From NCBI GenBank assembly GCA_945865315.1, contig CAMBDK010000013.1, forward strand, positions 1 to 45,206: a stretch of DNA of 45,206 nucleotides, written 5' to 3'. The stretch comes from Chitinophaga pinensis (lineage in GTDB: Bacteria; Bacteroidota; Bacteroidia; 2-12-FULL-35-15). The translations under genes and the position numbers were made by a program. The notes beneath the pieces are model-generated. The model saw only the letters and a list, made by a program, of their open reading frames with translations. It was not told the DNA's origin and made no database searches. Position 1 is the first letter of the stretch, and the number at the start of each line of letters is the position of its first letter. Shown piece after piece: positions 8,041 through 16,122 of this stretch.

Positions 8041-8880
8041 ATGAAAAAGGGAAAATTTAAAAAAAACAGCATTAAAAATTTCTGTTGTGCTATATTGCTC
8101 TTGTTTCTGTTTATGCCTGCTTTAATCCTTTCCCAAGAAGTGGTAAAGGTTAATATTACATTAAAATTAATAATTAAGGAAGGGGATTTAAAGAATTCAC
8201 AAATCACCATTACCAAGATGGGAGTGCCCTATAAAGTTATTGAGCCAGGTCAAGAGATAAATGTTTTCGACTTACCATTGGGAACAGAATTTACGTTTAC
8301 ATTAACCAAAATAGGCTATAACACCAAAAGGGTATTAATAAACACTAATGTTCCAGCAAATAGAGAAAAAGGGACTTTTGCAAAACATATTTTTGAAGTG
8401 GTGTTAGAAAAGAAAGTAGGGAAACTGGAAGACAATTACATACAATTATTAGGTAAATTTTCTTACAGCGCTGCCAAAGGTGATTTTGACAAAGATTACC
8501 CAAGCCCTTCGGATAAAAACCAGAAGACAGAACCAGCAATTACCCAAAATAAAAAAACAACACCAAATAACATAAGCAATTCAATTGCCAATTCAAGCGC
8601 TCCAATAAAAAACAAAACGCCAATTTCTAAGGAAATAAATACTTCGAGTAAGGATATTAATCAAACTGGGAATAAACCTGAAATTTATTCGAATAAACCA
8701 ATGATTAAAAGTAAGGAGGAAAAAATAATACAGGAAGACTATAGGAAATTAACTATAATAACGATTAAAATTGATGAAAAAGTTTATGTATTTATAAAGG
8801 AGCAATACAACTGGGGAACCTATTATTATAAAGATGGCAAAAACATTACAGAAAGTACATTTTTATTTGAAACTCAGTAA
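8041..8880 (+). CDS. Secreted protein with PEGA-like beta domain, function unknown
   Basis: From ATG 8041 this is a 279-residue protein; an in-frame TTG at 8029 is possible but adds only MALK before a normal signal peptide. The signal peptide covers about 1-32 (hydrophobic core AILLLFLFMPALILS, then QEVVK). Residues about 33-125 form a PEGA/carboxypeptidase-regulatory-like beta domain (VNITLKLIIKEGDLKNSQI, TKIGYNTKRVLI). Together with the trailing GKFSYSAAKGDFDKDY it resembles a domain I recall from secreted Bacteroidota proteins. A low-complexity Asn/Lys/Ser linker (about 145-225) precedes a small conserved-looking end (ITIKIDEKVYVFIKEQYNWG). It is probably periplasmic. A family 1 element sits directly upstream, and the yfiR-like operon follows after a family 3 element. 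Confidence 0.65.
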   Translation: MKKGKFKKNSIKNFCCAILLLFLFMPALILSQEVVKVNITLKLIIKEGDLKNSQITITKMGVPYKVIEPGQEINVFDLPLGTEFTFTLTKIGYNTKRVLINTNVPANREKGTFAKHIFEVVLEKKVGKLEDNYIQLLGKFSYSAAKGDFDKDYPSPSDKNQKTEPAITQNKKTTPNNISNSIANSSAPIKNKTPISKEINTSSKDINQTGNKPEIYSNKPMIKSKEEKIIQEDYRKLTIITIKIDEKVYVFIKEQYNWGTYYYKDGKNITESTFLFETQ

Positions 8881-8915
8881 AATATTTTTTATTCAGCAAA
8901 AAAAATATTTTTTTT
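8879..8915 (+). terminator. Possible AT-only terminator after the PEGA-like gene
   Basis: Arms at 8879-8890 and 8900-8911 form a 12-bp stem followed by a T-run (8908-8915). The stem contains no GC pair, so its strength is doubtful. Confidence 0.35.
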
Positions 8916-8937
8916 ACATCCAATTTCTTTTTGTTTA

Positions 8938-9089
8938 ATACCAAGCTAATTCATACTAACTTTTTACCTCTTCGTAAGTAAAAAAATCACTTCGGTTTGT
9001 TAATACTTGAATATATTCCATAGAAAAAATTGATATTGTTTGAGATTAAGCGTATCTTTACTTTATAAAATTATGAAATAGCTTGGTAT
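8938..9089 (+). mobile_element. MITE-like element, family 3 (single copy)
   Basis: A 152-bp non-coding stretch bounded by 18-bp terminal inverted repeats with 17 matches: ATACCAAGCTAATTCATA (8938-8955) and the inverse of ATACCAAGCTATTTCATA (9072-9089). It is flanked by TTA direct repeats (8935-8937 and 9090-9092), the same target size as the family 2 elements. No open frame of note lies inside. The right end includes the TTG (9083-9085) that serves as the -33 element of the next operon. Confidence 0.65.
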
Positions 9090-9114
9090 TTATTACTAAA
9101 AAAATATATATTTG
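9083..9114 (+). promoter_or_regulatory. Promoter of the yfiR-TPR-spoIIE operon
   Basis: TTG (9083-9085), a 21-bp spacer and TATATTTG (9107-9114) match the Bacteroidota promoter consensus. The -33 half lies inside the terminal repeat of the family 3 element, and the -7 half lies outside it. The leader to ATG 9167 is about 45 nt. Confidence 0.7.
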
Positions 9115-9166
9115 TGAACGTAATGTTAAATTGATAGAAATTTAATTTTATTGCAGGCTTTGCTTA

Positions 9167-9697
9167 ATGAAAAAACTCCTACTAATATTAACTTCTTTTA
9201 TACTTTTCACATCCTCTACTGTGGAAAAAAGTGACCTATCGGAACAAGTGAATGCCAGAATTAAATCTATTTACATTTATAATTTTACCAAATATATTGA
9301 ATGGCCTGAAGATTATAAAGAAGGAAACTTTGTAATTGGATTTATAGGTTCTAATACGTCACTTTTAACTGAATTGTCGAAAATGGCAGGAACCAAACAA
9401 GTTGGAAATCAAGCTATTCAAATTAGAAATATAAGTAGCATTGATAATTCCGATAAATTCAATATCATTTATATTTTAACCGAAAAATCTGTTCAACTTT
9501 CTGAAGTACTAAGTAAAATGAAAGGGAAAAGCACCTTAATTATTACTGATAAGCCCGGCTTAGCCAAGCAGGGCGCATGTATTAATTTTGTGGTTGTTGA
9601 CAGTAAACAAAAAATAGAATTGAATAAAACAAATATAGCAAAGAGTAATTTAAAAGTAGCTACCACATTAGTGACAATGGCGACAGAGGTAAATTAG
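9167..9697 (+). CDS. YfiR-family (DUF4154) periplasmic protein
   Basis: A 176-residue protein with a signal peptide (about 1-18) and one YfiR/DUF4154 domain. The family pattern is clear: IKSIYIYNFTKYIEWPED near the start, FVIGFIGSN, VGNQAIQIRNIS, FNIIYIL, STLIITDKPGLAKQGACINF and KIELNKTNIAKSNLKVATTL to the end. In Pseudomonas, YfiR is the periplasmic repressor of the HAMP-GGDEF diguanylate cyclase YfiN. Here no GGDEF protein is nearby; the third gene of the operon is a HAMP-SpoIIE phosphatase with a periplasmic sensor domain, which makes it the likely partner (inference). The redox-active Cys pairs of Pseudomonas YfiR are missing, since only one Cys (in GACINF) remains. The gene lies 53 bp before the TPR gene. 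Confidence 0.85.
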   Translation: MKKLLLILTSFILFTSSTVEKSDLSEQVNARIKSIYIYNFTKYIEWPEDYKEGNFVIGFIGSNTSLLTELSKMAGTKQVGNQAIQIRNISSIDNSDKFNIIYILTEKSVQLSEVLSKMKGKSTLIITDKPGLAKQGACINFVVVDSKQKIELNKTNIAKSNLKVATTLVTMATEVN

Positions 9698-9750
9698 AAT
9701 TTTAATTTTTTTTTAATTGTTTAAAATTGTGCATTTATTAGCAATTAACG

Positions 9751-10659
9751 ATGATAAAGGTAAATAAAATAAGAACAATCATTTTTGGAGTTTTGCTTTT
9801 GATAGCAATAACTTCAAATGCGCAGCAGGATAAAGTTACTGCTGCCTATGAGTTCTTGCAACAAAACGAAATTGATAGCGCAAAAGCTAATATTGATATT
9901 GCCGTGCTTCATCCAGAAACAGCCTCAGATCCTCAGGCATGGTATGTTCATGGCTTTGTTTATAAAACAATTTTCATGAAAAATGAAAAAAACAACAAAC
10001 AATCACCAGCAAGAATAGTAGCATTAAAATCATTTAAAAAGGCAAATTCATTAAACCCTGATAAGGAAGATTACCTTGAAAACATTGAAAACATTAAACT
10101 TTTAATTGGCACTTTAAATAATCACGCCAGCGAATTGCTTACTCCTGCTAACTATAAAATAGCTATAAAACTTTTTAATACCTTTCAGGAGTATAATAAA
10201 TTAGTAGATCCCTCCACACAAACATTTCAATCCAATCAAATTGCATTTGATTTAGCTCTTGTGGCTGTTTTTAATTCTATTTTAGAAAAAGCCAAAACAG
10301 ACTCTGTTAAAAAACAAAAATTTATAGCACTTTCAAAATCTATTTATAATAAAGTTTTGAAGCTTGACCCTGAAAATGTATCTGCTAATTACGGCATGGC
10401 GATATTATTTTATAATCAAGCCGTAGATCTTGTTCTCAACACTCCTTTGGATGAAGGTTTAACAACGTTAAATATTATGCTCGACAATTCGAAGGAATTA
10501 TCAAAAGCCTCGCTACCATTTATGCAAAAAGCATACGAATTAGATCCTAGTCGTACAGCAACATTGGAAGGTTTGGCTGGAATTTATAATATTTTGCATG
10601 AAGAAGAAAAGTCTATGGAATTCCGACGCAAAAAAGCAGAATTAGAAATGAATAGGTAA
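9751..10659 (+). CDS. Secreted TPR-repeat protein
   Basis: A 302-residue protein with a signal peptide (about 1-24, ending TSNAQQ) and helical tetratricopeptide-type repeats over most of its length. Recognisable units include ALKSFKKANSLNPDKEDYLENIENI (in two parts: ALKSFKKANSLNPDK, then the next helix), SKSIYNKVLKLDPENVSANYGMAILFY (same remark) and PFMQKAYELDPSRTATLEGLAGIY. It should act as a periplasmic protein-binding scaffold. It sits between the yfiR-like gene and the HAMP-SpoIIE gene with short gaps and no terminator, so co-transcription is likely. A link between sensor and regulator is possible but not shown. Confidence 0.75.
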   Translation: MIKVNKIRTIIFGVLLLIAITSNAQQDKVTAAYEFLQQNEIDSAKANIDIAVLHPETASDPQAWYVHGFVYKTIFMKNEKNNKQSPARIVALKSFKKANSLNPDKEDYLENIENIKLLIGTLNNHASELLTPANYKIAIKLFNTFQEYNKLVDPSTQTFQSNQIAFDLALVAVFNSILEKAKTDSVKKQKFIALSKSIYNKVLKLDPENVSANYGMAILFYNQAVDLVLNTPLDEGLTTLNIMLDNSKELSKASLPFMQKAYELDPSRTATLEGLAGIYNILHEEEKSMEFRRKKAELEMNR

Positions 10660-10732
10660 GATTCATTTGCACAAACCAAAAAAAATATTGCATAAAATTA
10701 ATGAATTATTAATTTTAGCATAAAATCATAAT

Positions 10733-12529
10733 ATGAATTTCAGATTTACAATTGGCAAAAAAATAGCATTGGGATTTGGTGTAATTGTTTTTTTGACAAT
10801 TGTTTCATTTTATTTCACAAACTATACGCTTAAAAACAGTCGTGAAAAAACCAGAGAAGTTATTGAAACATACAATCCATCAGTAGATGCGCTGAAGGAG
10901 TTAGATAATTTTTTATACAAAACTAGATTAGGAATTAACGAATGGACTTCTTTATTTAAAGAGGATTTACCTCAAAAAAGGGAGTTAACTCGACTTATAA
11001 ATATAGAATATCCTGCCTTAAAAGCAAAAATTGTTCAATATTCTACCAAATGGAAGGATGGGGAACAAGAAAGTATTCGCGCGATATTTACTTTATTAGA
11101 TCATTTGATCGAATATTATAAAGAGCAAATTATGATGCCACTTACTACTTTCGATGATCATAATGATCCTTTAATAAAATTTATGGCAGATCAAGCACTC
11201 GAAGACTCCTATAGTGATTACTTACCTATTACATTAAAATTAAAAGAGCTCATAGACGAACAAAATTCAAACGCTGATAAAAACTCTAAAGAGATGTTTG
11301 ATTCTTTTAGTTTTTTGAATATAATAGTTATTTCGCTTGGAATCATATTATTTTTAGGAGGTATTTTAATTGCTGGATTTACAATAAAATCCATTGTTCA
11401 GCCTATACAACAGTTAAAGAAAATATTACTAATGATGGGGAAAGGCATTTTACCGCCAGATCGCATAAAAGACCGTAATGATGAAATTGGGGAGATGTCG
11501 GTTGCGCTTAATGATTTAGTAGATGGCATGGAAAGAACTACGCAATTTGCAAAACAAGTAGGATCGGGTAATTTTAATTCGAACTACAAGCCTTTAAGTG
11601 TAGAGGATACTTTGGGTGCGGCGCTAATAAAAATGCGTGAAGATTTGCGCGAAAATGAACGTGTACTTGAAGCCAAAGTTATAGAACGTACAGAAAAGGT
11701 AGTTTCTCAAAAAGAAGAAATAGAAGCTAAAAATGGAGAATTGGAAATTCTATTTAAACATGTTACTGATAGTATAAAATATGCAAAACGAATTCAAGAG
11801 GCTATTTTACCGCCGGATAGTCTTGTAAAATCAATATTACCTAACTCTTTTGTACTATACAAACCTAAAGATATTGTAAGTGGCGATTTTTATTGGATAG
11901 ATAAAAAAAATGGGAAAGCAATGTTTGCTGCAGTAGATTGTACTGGACATGGGGTACCCGGTGCTTTTATGTCGATAGTTGGATATAATATATTAAAACA
12001 ATCAGTAAATACAAATGAATCTACTACTACGCCAGCGCTTATACTTGATAAATTAAATGAAGGAGTGAGCGAAACACTGCATCATGGTGGTCGTAGCCAG
12101 GATGAAGAGCAGTCGAAAGATGGAATGGATATTTCCTTGTGCACCATAGACTTTGAAACACTAGAATTACAATATGCAGGCGCATATAATCCATTATATA
12201 TAATTCGTAATGGGCAATTATTAATTACAAAAGCTAATAAATTCCCTATTGGATTATTTTTAGGAGAAGAGAAAAAGAAATTTACTAACCATACGATACA
12301 GCTAGAAAAAGGCGATTCGGTGTATATTTTCTCGGATGGTTATTCCGATCAGTTTGGAGGCCCCCATGGAAGAAAATTTATGGCGCCTAACTTTCGCCAA
12401 TTACTTCTGGATAATGAAAAACAGTCCATGGCAAAACAAAAAGAAATCATGAACAAAACTATTGAAGATTGGCGTGGTGAGCATGATCAGGTAGATGATA
12501 TTTTAGTAATTGGAGTGAAAATTTCTTAA
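10733..12529 (+). CDS. Membrane HAMP-SpoIIE (PPM-type) serine phosphatase
   Basis: A 598-residue inner-membrane signalling protein. TM1 lies at about 11-31 and TM2 at about 194-217, enclosing a helical periplasmic domain of about 160 residues like the four-helix sensors of chemoreceptors. A HAMP domain follows (about 217-270), then a coiled coil (about 300-345, KVIERTEKVVSQKEEIEAKN) and a SpoIIE/PP2C phosphatase domain (about 350-598). Metal-binding acidic residues are present: D385 in SGDFYW, D402 in DCTGHGVPGAF, the Asp of FSDGYSDQFGG and the paired Asp of QVDDILVIG. The predicted output is dephosphorylation of Ser/Thr in a cytoplasmic partner, classically an anti-anti-sigma (STAS) protein, but none is encoded here. 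It is the last gene of the yfiR-TPR-spoIIE operon; the gap to the TPR gene is 73 bp. Confidence 0.9.
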   Translation: MNFRFTIGKKIALGFGVIVFLTIVSFYFTNYTLKNSREKTREVIETYNPSVDALKELDNFLYKTRLGINEWTSLFKEDLPQKRELTRLINIEYPALKAKIVQYSTKWKDGEQESIRAIFTLLDHLIEYYKEQIMMPLTTFDDHNDPLIKFMADQALEDSYSDYLPITLKLKELIDEQNSNADKNSKEMFDSFSFLNIIVISLGIILFLGGILIAGFTIKSIVQPIQQLKKILLMMGKGILPPDRIKDRNDEIGEMSVALNDLVDGMERTTQFAKQVGSGNFNSNYKPLSVEDTLGAALIKMREDLRENERVLEAKVIERTEKVVSQKEEIEAKNGELEILFKHVTDSIKYAKRIQEAILPPDSLVKSILPNSFVLYKPKDIVSGDFYWIDKKNGKAMFAAVDCTGHGVPGAFMSIVGYNILKQSVNTNESTTTPALILDKLNEGVSETLHHGGRSQDEEQSKDGMDISLCTIDFETLELQYAGAYNPLYIIRNGQLLITKANKFPIGLFLGEEKKKFTNHTIQLEKGDSVYIFSDGYSDQFGGPHGRKFMAPNFRQLLLDNEKQSMAKQKEIMNKTIEDWRGEHDQVDDILVIGVKIS

Positions 12530-12581
12530 ATAAAAAATTATTTTTTTTGTTTTGTATTTTAAAGAATAATTAAAAAAAACT

Positions 12582-12589
12582 TACTTTTG
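12582..12589 (+). promoter_or_regulatory. -7 element before the DUF6580 gene
   Basis: TACTTTTG matches TAnnTTTG, 30 bp before the ATG at 12620. No TTG lies at the expected distance, so the -33 half is not supported. Confidence 0.45.
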
Positions 12590-12619
12590 TTATTATTAAT
12601 AAATTAATAAATTTTTGAG

Positions 12620-13159
12620 ATGACTAAGAATTCAAAAAAAACAAGTGCAAGTTTTATTTTTATTGCATCTACTATTTTAATAGCTGCCGCGAGTCGTTTG
12701 TTTCCGCACATACCAAACTTTACTCCTATTGCTGCTATGGCATTGTTTGGAGGGGTTTATTTTTCAGACAAACGTTTAGCAATAGTGCTTCCTTTAATTG
12801 CTATGATTTTGAGTGATATAGCAATACAGTTAATCTATGGATGGGGCTTTCATGACACTATTATTTATGTTTATGTAGCTTTTATTTTAACGTCCTTCAT
12901 TGGAATAATGCTAAGAACTAAGGTAGGCTTACTTTCTGTTGCCTCAGGTTCTATAATATCATCTATTTTATTTTTTATTATAACGAACTTTGGAGTATGG
13001 GCCGCCTCAGGCTTTCAATTGGGAATTAATGGGTTAAATGCTACCTATCTATTAGGTATACCATTTTTTGCTCCAACATTGATAGGTGATTTATTTTTTA
13101 ATGGAATATTATTTGGTTCGTTTTATTGGTTATTCTCCAAAACATATAAAATTGCTTAG
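12620..13159 (+). CDS. DUF6580-type multi-pass membrane protein
   Basis: A 179-residue protein with about five transmembrane segments. The N-terminal signature AASRLFPHIPNFTPIAAMALFGGVYF, read here as SRLFPHIPNFTPIAAMALFG plus the next segment, belongs to a family named DUF6580 (putative transport protein, similar in outline to ECF S-components). Other conserved-looking parts are LIAMILSDIAIQL and the C-terminal PTLIGDLFFNGILFG. The substrate is unknown. The last base of its TAG stop (13157-13159) is the first base of the family 2 repeat element, so that element begins exactly at the gene's end. Confidence 0.75.
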   Translation: MTKNSKKTSASFIFIASTILIAAASRLFPHIPNFTPIAAMALFGGVYFSDKRLAIVLPLIAMILSDIAIQLIYGWGFHDTIIYVYVAFILTSFIGIMLRTKVGLLSVASGSIISSILFFIITNFGVWAASGFQLGINGLNATYLLGIPFFAPTLIGDLFFNGILFGSFYWLFSKTYKIA

Positions 13160-13317
13160 GCATTGTAAAGAAATAAAGTGTACAGAATTGGCGCAGTAAT
13201 TTTGTTCTTTTTCAAGGCGTAAATGAGGCGAATAGCCATAGCTATTTAACGATTTTACAACGAAGAAAAAGGGCAAAAGAACAAGCCAAAATGTATAGGT
13301 TATTTCTTTACAATGCC
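13159..13317 (-). mobile_element. MITE-like element, family 2, copy 1
   Basis: A 159-bp non-coding element with perfect 18-bp terminal inverted repeats, GGCATTGTAAAGAAATAA (13159-13176) and its complement (13300-13317), flanked by TTA direct repeats (13156-13158 and 13318-13320). The second copy at 30574-30733 lies in the other orientation. The central hairpin AATAGC-CATA-GCTATT (13231-13246) is kept in the second copy with another loop. Its inner arms (TTGTTCTTTTTC with GGGCAAAAGAACAA) also pair, so the whole element can fold into one long hairpin. No protein is encoded. It fills the gap between the convergent DUF6580 and xer genes. Confidence 0.8.
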
Positions 13318-13349
13318 TTAGTAGTTAATTTCAAAAACAGCCGATTCCT

Positions 13350-14234
13350 CTAGCCCTTAGGATGTGCTTGTTTATGAATACTTTTTAATTTCTCCACAGT
13401 ATTATGTGTGTAAATTTGCGTTGCTGCAAGACTTGTATGCCCCAACAATTCTTTGATGGCATTTAAATCAGCTCCATTATTAAGCATATGGGTAGCGAAG
13501 GAATGCCGCAGAACATGTGGGCTTTTCTTTTTTGCTGAAGTTATTTGAGAAAGGTAAGTTTTGACCAGCCTATAAATAAATTTTTCATATAATTTCTTTC
13601 CATTTTTATTGATGAAAAAAAACTCGTTTTTTACGTCCGCTTTTAAAATAATATATTGCTGAATCTGCTCTTTTAATATAGTATTAAATGGAATGATTCG
13701 CTCTTTATTTCTTTTACCAAGAACTTTTATCTGGCATAAATATAAATCTACATTGGATTGCTTAAGATTAATTAATTCTGACAATCGAATTCCTGTAGCA
13801 TAAAAAACTTCAATAATTAATTTGTTACGTATACCTTCGAAATCATCACCAAAAAAAGTATCGTCGAGCAAAGTGTCCATTTTATCTTTTTCAATAAAAG
13901 AAGGCAATCTTTTAGGTACTTTGGGAGATAATATTTTTAACATAGGATCTTCCAAAATTATATTTTGCCGAATTAAAAATTTATAAAAAGATTTAAGAGT
14001 AGTTATTTTTCTATTGATAGATCGTGAAGAAATTTTTTGTTCTACTAAGCTAACAACCCATGAACGTATAATTGTATGTCCAACTTCGGTTATACTTTTA
14101 ATTTCGTAGACAGTATCCAGATAGTTAACAAATTGAAATAAATCATTCGAATAGGCTAATAATGTATTATTGGAAGCACGTTTTTCGAATTGTATAAAAT
14201 CTATAAACTCTTTTCTGCAAATTTCTATTTTCAT
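13350..14234 (-). CDS. Tyrosine recombinase of the XerC/XerD type
   Basis: A 294-residue site-specific recombinase. The N-terminal SAM-like DNA-binding domain (about 1-90) contains FIQFEKRASNNTLLAYSNDL. The catalytic domain carries the full set of active residues: R150 (TGIRLSEL), K174 (VLGKRNKER), H240 and R243 (PHVLRHSFATHML), H266 (LLGHTSLAATQ) and the nucleophile Y275 (IYTH). Length and the compact C-terminus (KLKSIHKQAHPKG) fit chromosome-dimer-resolving Xer proteins rather than phage integrases. XerC versus XerD cannot be settled without a tree. There is no sign of an integrated element around it. Confidence 0.9.
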   Translation of the reverse strand: MKIEICRKEFIDFIQFEKRASNNTLLAYSNDLFQFVNYLDTVYEIKSITEVGHTIIRSWVVSLVEQKISSRSINRKITTLKSFYKFLIRQNIILEDPMLKILSPKVPKRLPSFIEKDKMDTLLDDTFFGDDFEGIRNKLIIEVFYATGIRLSELINLKQSNVDLYLCQIKVLGKRNKERIIPFNTILKEQIQQYIILKADVKNEFFFINKNGKKLYEKFIYRLVKTYLSQITSAKKKSPHVLRHSFATHMLNNGADLNAIKELLGHTSLAATQIYTHNTVEKLKSIHKQAHPKG

Positions 14235-14343
14235 GATTAATAGGAAGTATCAATAAGTGAAATTAAAATAAAAAAGGTTCATCAAAGACTTTTTTTATAA
14301 TTAGAGCAAAAAAAATATATGTTGAATTTACGTAACAGCAGTT

Positions 14344-15972
14344 TTAGGTTTGAATAACACCTACGTTATAAGCTTTGGTAATAGGAGCATTATTGGCCAT
14401 TTCTATACCCATAGAAATCCATTTACGGGTATCTAGAGGATTAATAATAGCATCCACCCAAAGGTGGGCGGCAGCATAATATGGCGAAGTTTGGCTATCG
14501 TAACGATCTTTTGTTTTATTAAATAATTCAGTTTCTTGTTCAGGAGTAATAACTTCCCCCTTTGCTTTAAGCGACGCAATTTCAATTTGCACCAATACTT
14601 TTGCTGCCTGAGCGCCACCCATCACGGCAATTTGTGCGGTAGGCCAAGCTAGAATTAATCTTGGGTCGAAAGCTTTTCCGCACATGGCATAATTACCAGC
14701 ACCGTATGAATTTCCAATAATGACAGTAAATTTTGGAACAACAGAATTAGCCATAGCATTAACCATTTTTGCGCCATCTTTAATAATGCCACCATGTTCG
14801 GATCTAGAACCAACCATAAATCCTGTAACGTCCTGCAAAAATAATAGCGGGATTTTCTTTTGGTTACAATTCATAATAAAACGTGCAGATTTATCAGCAC
14901 TGTCACTATAAATTACACCGCCAAATTGCATTTCACCTTTTTTACTCTTTACAACTTTCCGTTGGTTTGCAACAATTCCTACGCTCCAGCCATCAATACG
15001 TGCCAATCCACAAAGTAAACTTTGCCCATAAGTTTCTTTAAATTCTTCAAAATCCGAATTATCGACCAAACGGGCTATAATTTCGTGCATATCATATTGT
15101 TTATCACGGGCATAGGGAATAATACCAATAATTTCGTTTTCGTCTTTTTTAGGTAATATAGCTTCAATCCTATTAAACCCAGCCTTATCAAAATGACCCA
15201 CTTTACTAAAAATGTTACGAATGCGTGTAAGGCAATCGGCATCATCTTTACATTTATAATCAGTAACACCAGATATTTCGCAGTGAGTAGTTGCTCCCCC
15301 CAAAGTTTCATTATCAATAGTTTCGCCAATAGCAGCTTTCACAAGGTAAGAGCCTGCCAAAAAAATACTTCCTGTTTTGTCAACAATTAAAGCTTCATCG
15401 CTCATAATGGGAAGATACGCACCACCGGCTACACAGCTGCCCATAACAGCAGAAATTTGCAATATACCCATGCCCGACATGATGGCATTATTGCGAAAAA
15501 TACGACCAAAGTGCTCTTTATCAGGAAAAATCTCATCCTGCATTGGCAAATAAACACCAGCGCTATCTACCAAATAAATGATAGGCAATCGATTTTCCAT
15601 GGCAATTTCCTGAGCTCTTAAATTTTTCTTGCCAGTAATAGGAAACCAAGCACCAGCCTTTACGGTAGCATCATTAGCTGAAATTATACACTGCCTACCA
15701 CTCACATAAGCTATAACAATAACGACCCCTCCTGCCGGGCATCCTCCATGTTCCTTATACATATCATCCCCTGCGAAGGCTCCTATTTCTATTGTCTTAG
15801 AGTCTTTATCAATAAGGAAATTAATACGTTCCCGAGCCGTCATTTTACCTTGTTCGTGAGTTTTAGCAATTCTAGTTTTACCTCCGCCCAAATAAATTTT
15901 CTCCAACTTTTTTTCCATAGCAGAAATAAGCAGGCTCATTTTATCTTGGTTTTTATTGAATTCAATATCCAT
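14344..15972 (-). CDS. Acyl-CoA carboxylase beta (carboxyltransferase) subunit
   Basis: A 542-residue member of the biotin-dependent carboxyl transferase family. It has two crotonase-like halves: an N-terminal half with TARERINFLIDKDS, PIIYLVDSAGVYLPMQDEIFPDK (two overlapping motifs) and HFGRIFRNNA, and a C-terminal half with IPLLFLQDVTGFMVG, GAKMVNAMANS and VIIGNSYGAGNYAMCGKAF. The motif LPMQDEIFPDKEHFGRIF resembles methylcrotonyl-CoA carboxylase beta (LPRQAEVFPD...) more than propionyl-CoA carboxylase. A role in leucine breakdown or short acyl-CoA carboxylation is therefore likely but not fixed. The biotin-carrying alpha subunit is not in the window. It lies in a run of minus-strand genes with gaps of 109-150 bp. 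Confidence 0.88.
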   Translation of the reverse strand: MDIEFNKNQDKMSLLISAMEKKLEKIYLGGGKTRIAKTHEQGKMTARERINFLIDKDSKTIEIGAFAGDDMYKEHGGCPAGGVVIVIAYVSGRQCIISANDATVKAGAWFPITGKKNLRAQEIAMENRLPIIYLVDSAGVYLPMQDEIFPDKEHFGRIFRNNAIMSGMGILQISAVMGSCVAGGAYLPIMSDEALIVDKTGSIFLAGSYLVKAAIGETIDNETLGGATTHCEISGVTDYKCKDDADCLTRIRNIFSKVGHFDKAGFNRIEAILPKKDENEIIGIIPYARDKQYDMHEIIARLVDNSDFEEFKETYGQSLLCGLARIDGWSVGIVANQRKVVKSKKGEMQFGGVIYSDSADKSARFIMNCNQKKIPLLFLQDVTGFMVGSRSEHGGIIKDGAKMVNAMANSVVPKFTVIIGNSYGAGNYAMCGKAFDPRLILAWPTAQIAVMGGAQAAKVLVQIEIASLKAKGEVITPEQETELFNKTKDRYDSQTSPYYAAAHLWVDAIINPLDTRKWISMGIEMANNAPITKAYNVGVIQT

Positions 15973-16122
15973 TGGTATATTTAATGATTAATATTTGAAA
16001 ATTAAATTAGTAATTACACTGATTTTCAATTTCTAAGAAGCAGAACAGGATTGAAAATTTTAAAATTTAATTATTACAAAAGGTAATAAAATATGCCAAA
16101 TATAATAAAAATAGAAATGAAA

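Noticed and set aside
13350-14234. Xer recombinase as the integrase of a mobile island
   Set aside because: Its length and motifs fit the housekeeping Xer type, and no attachment sites, tRNA or phage genes lie around it.
16022-16058. 9-bp inverted repeat (ATTTTCAAT/ATTGAAAAT) between wbqC and the carboxylase gene
   Set aside because: AT-rich with a 19-nt loop and no T-run; expected by chance in this composition.
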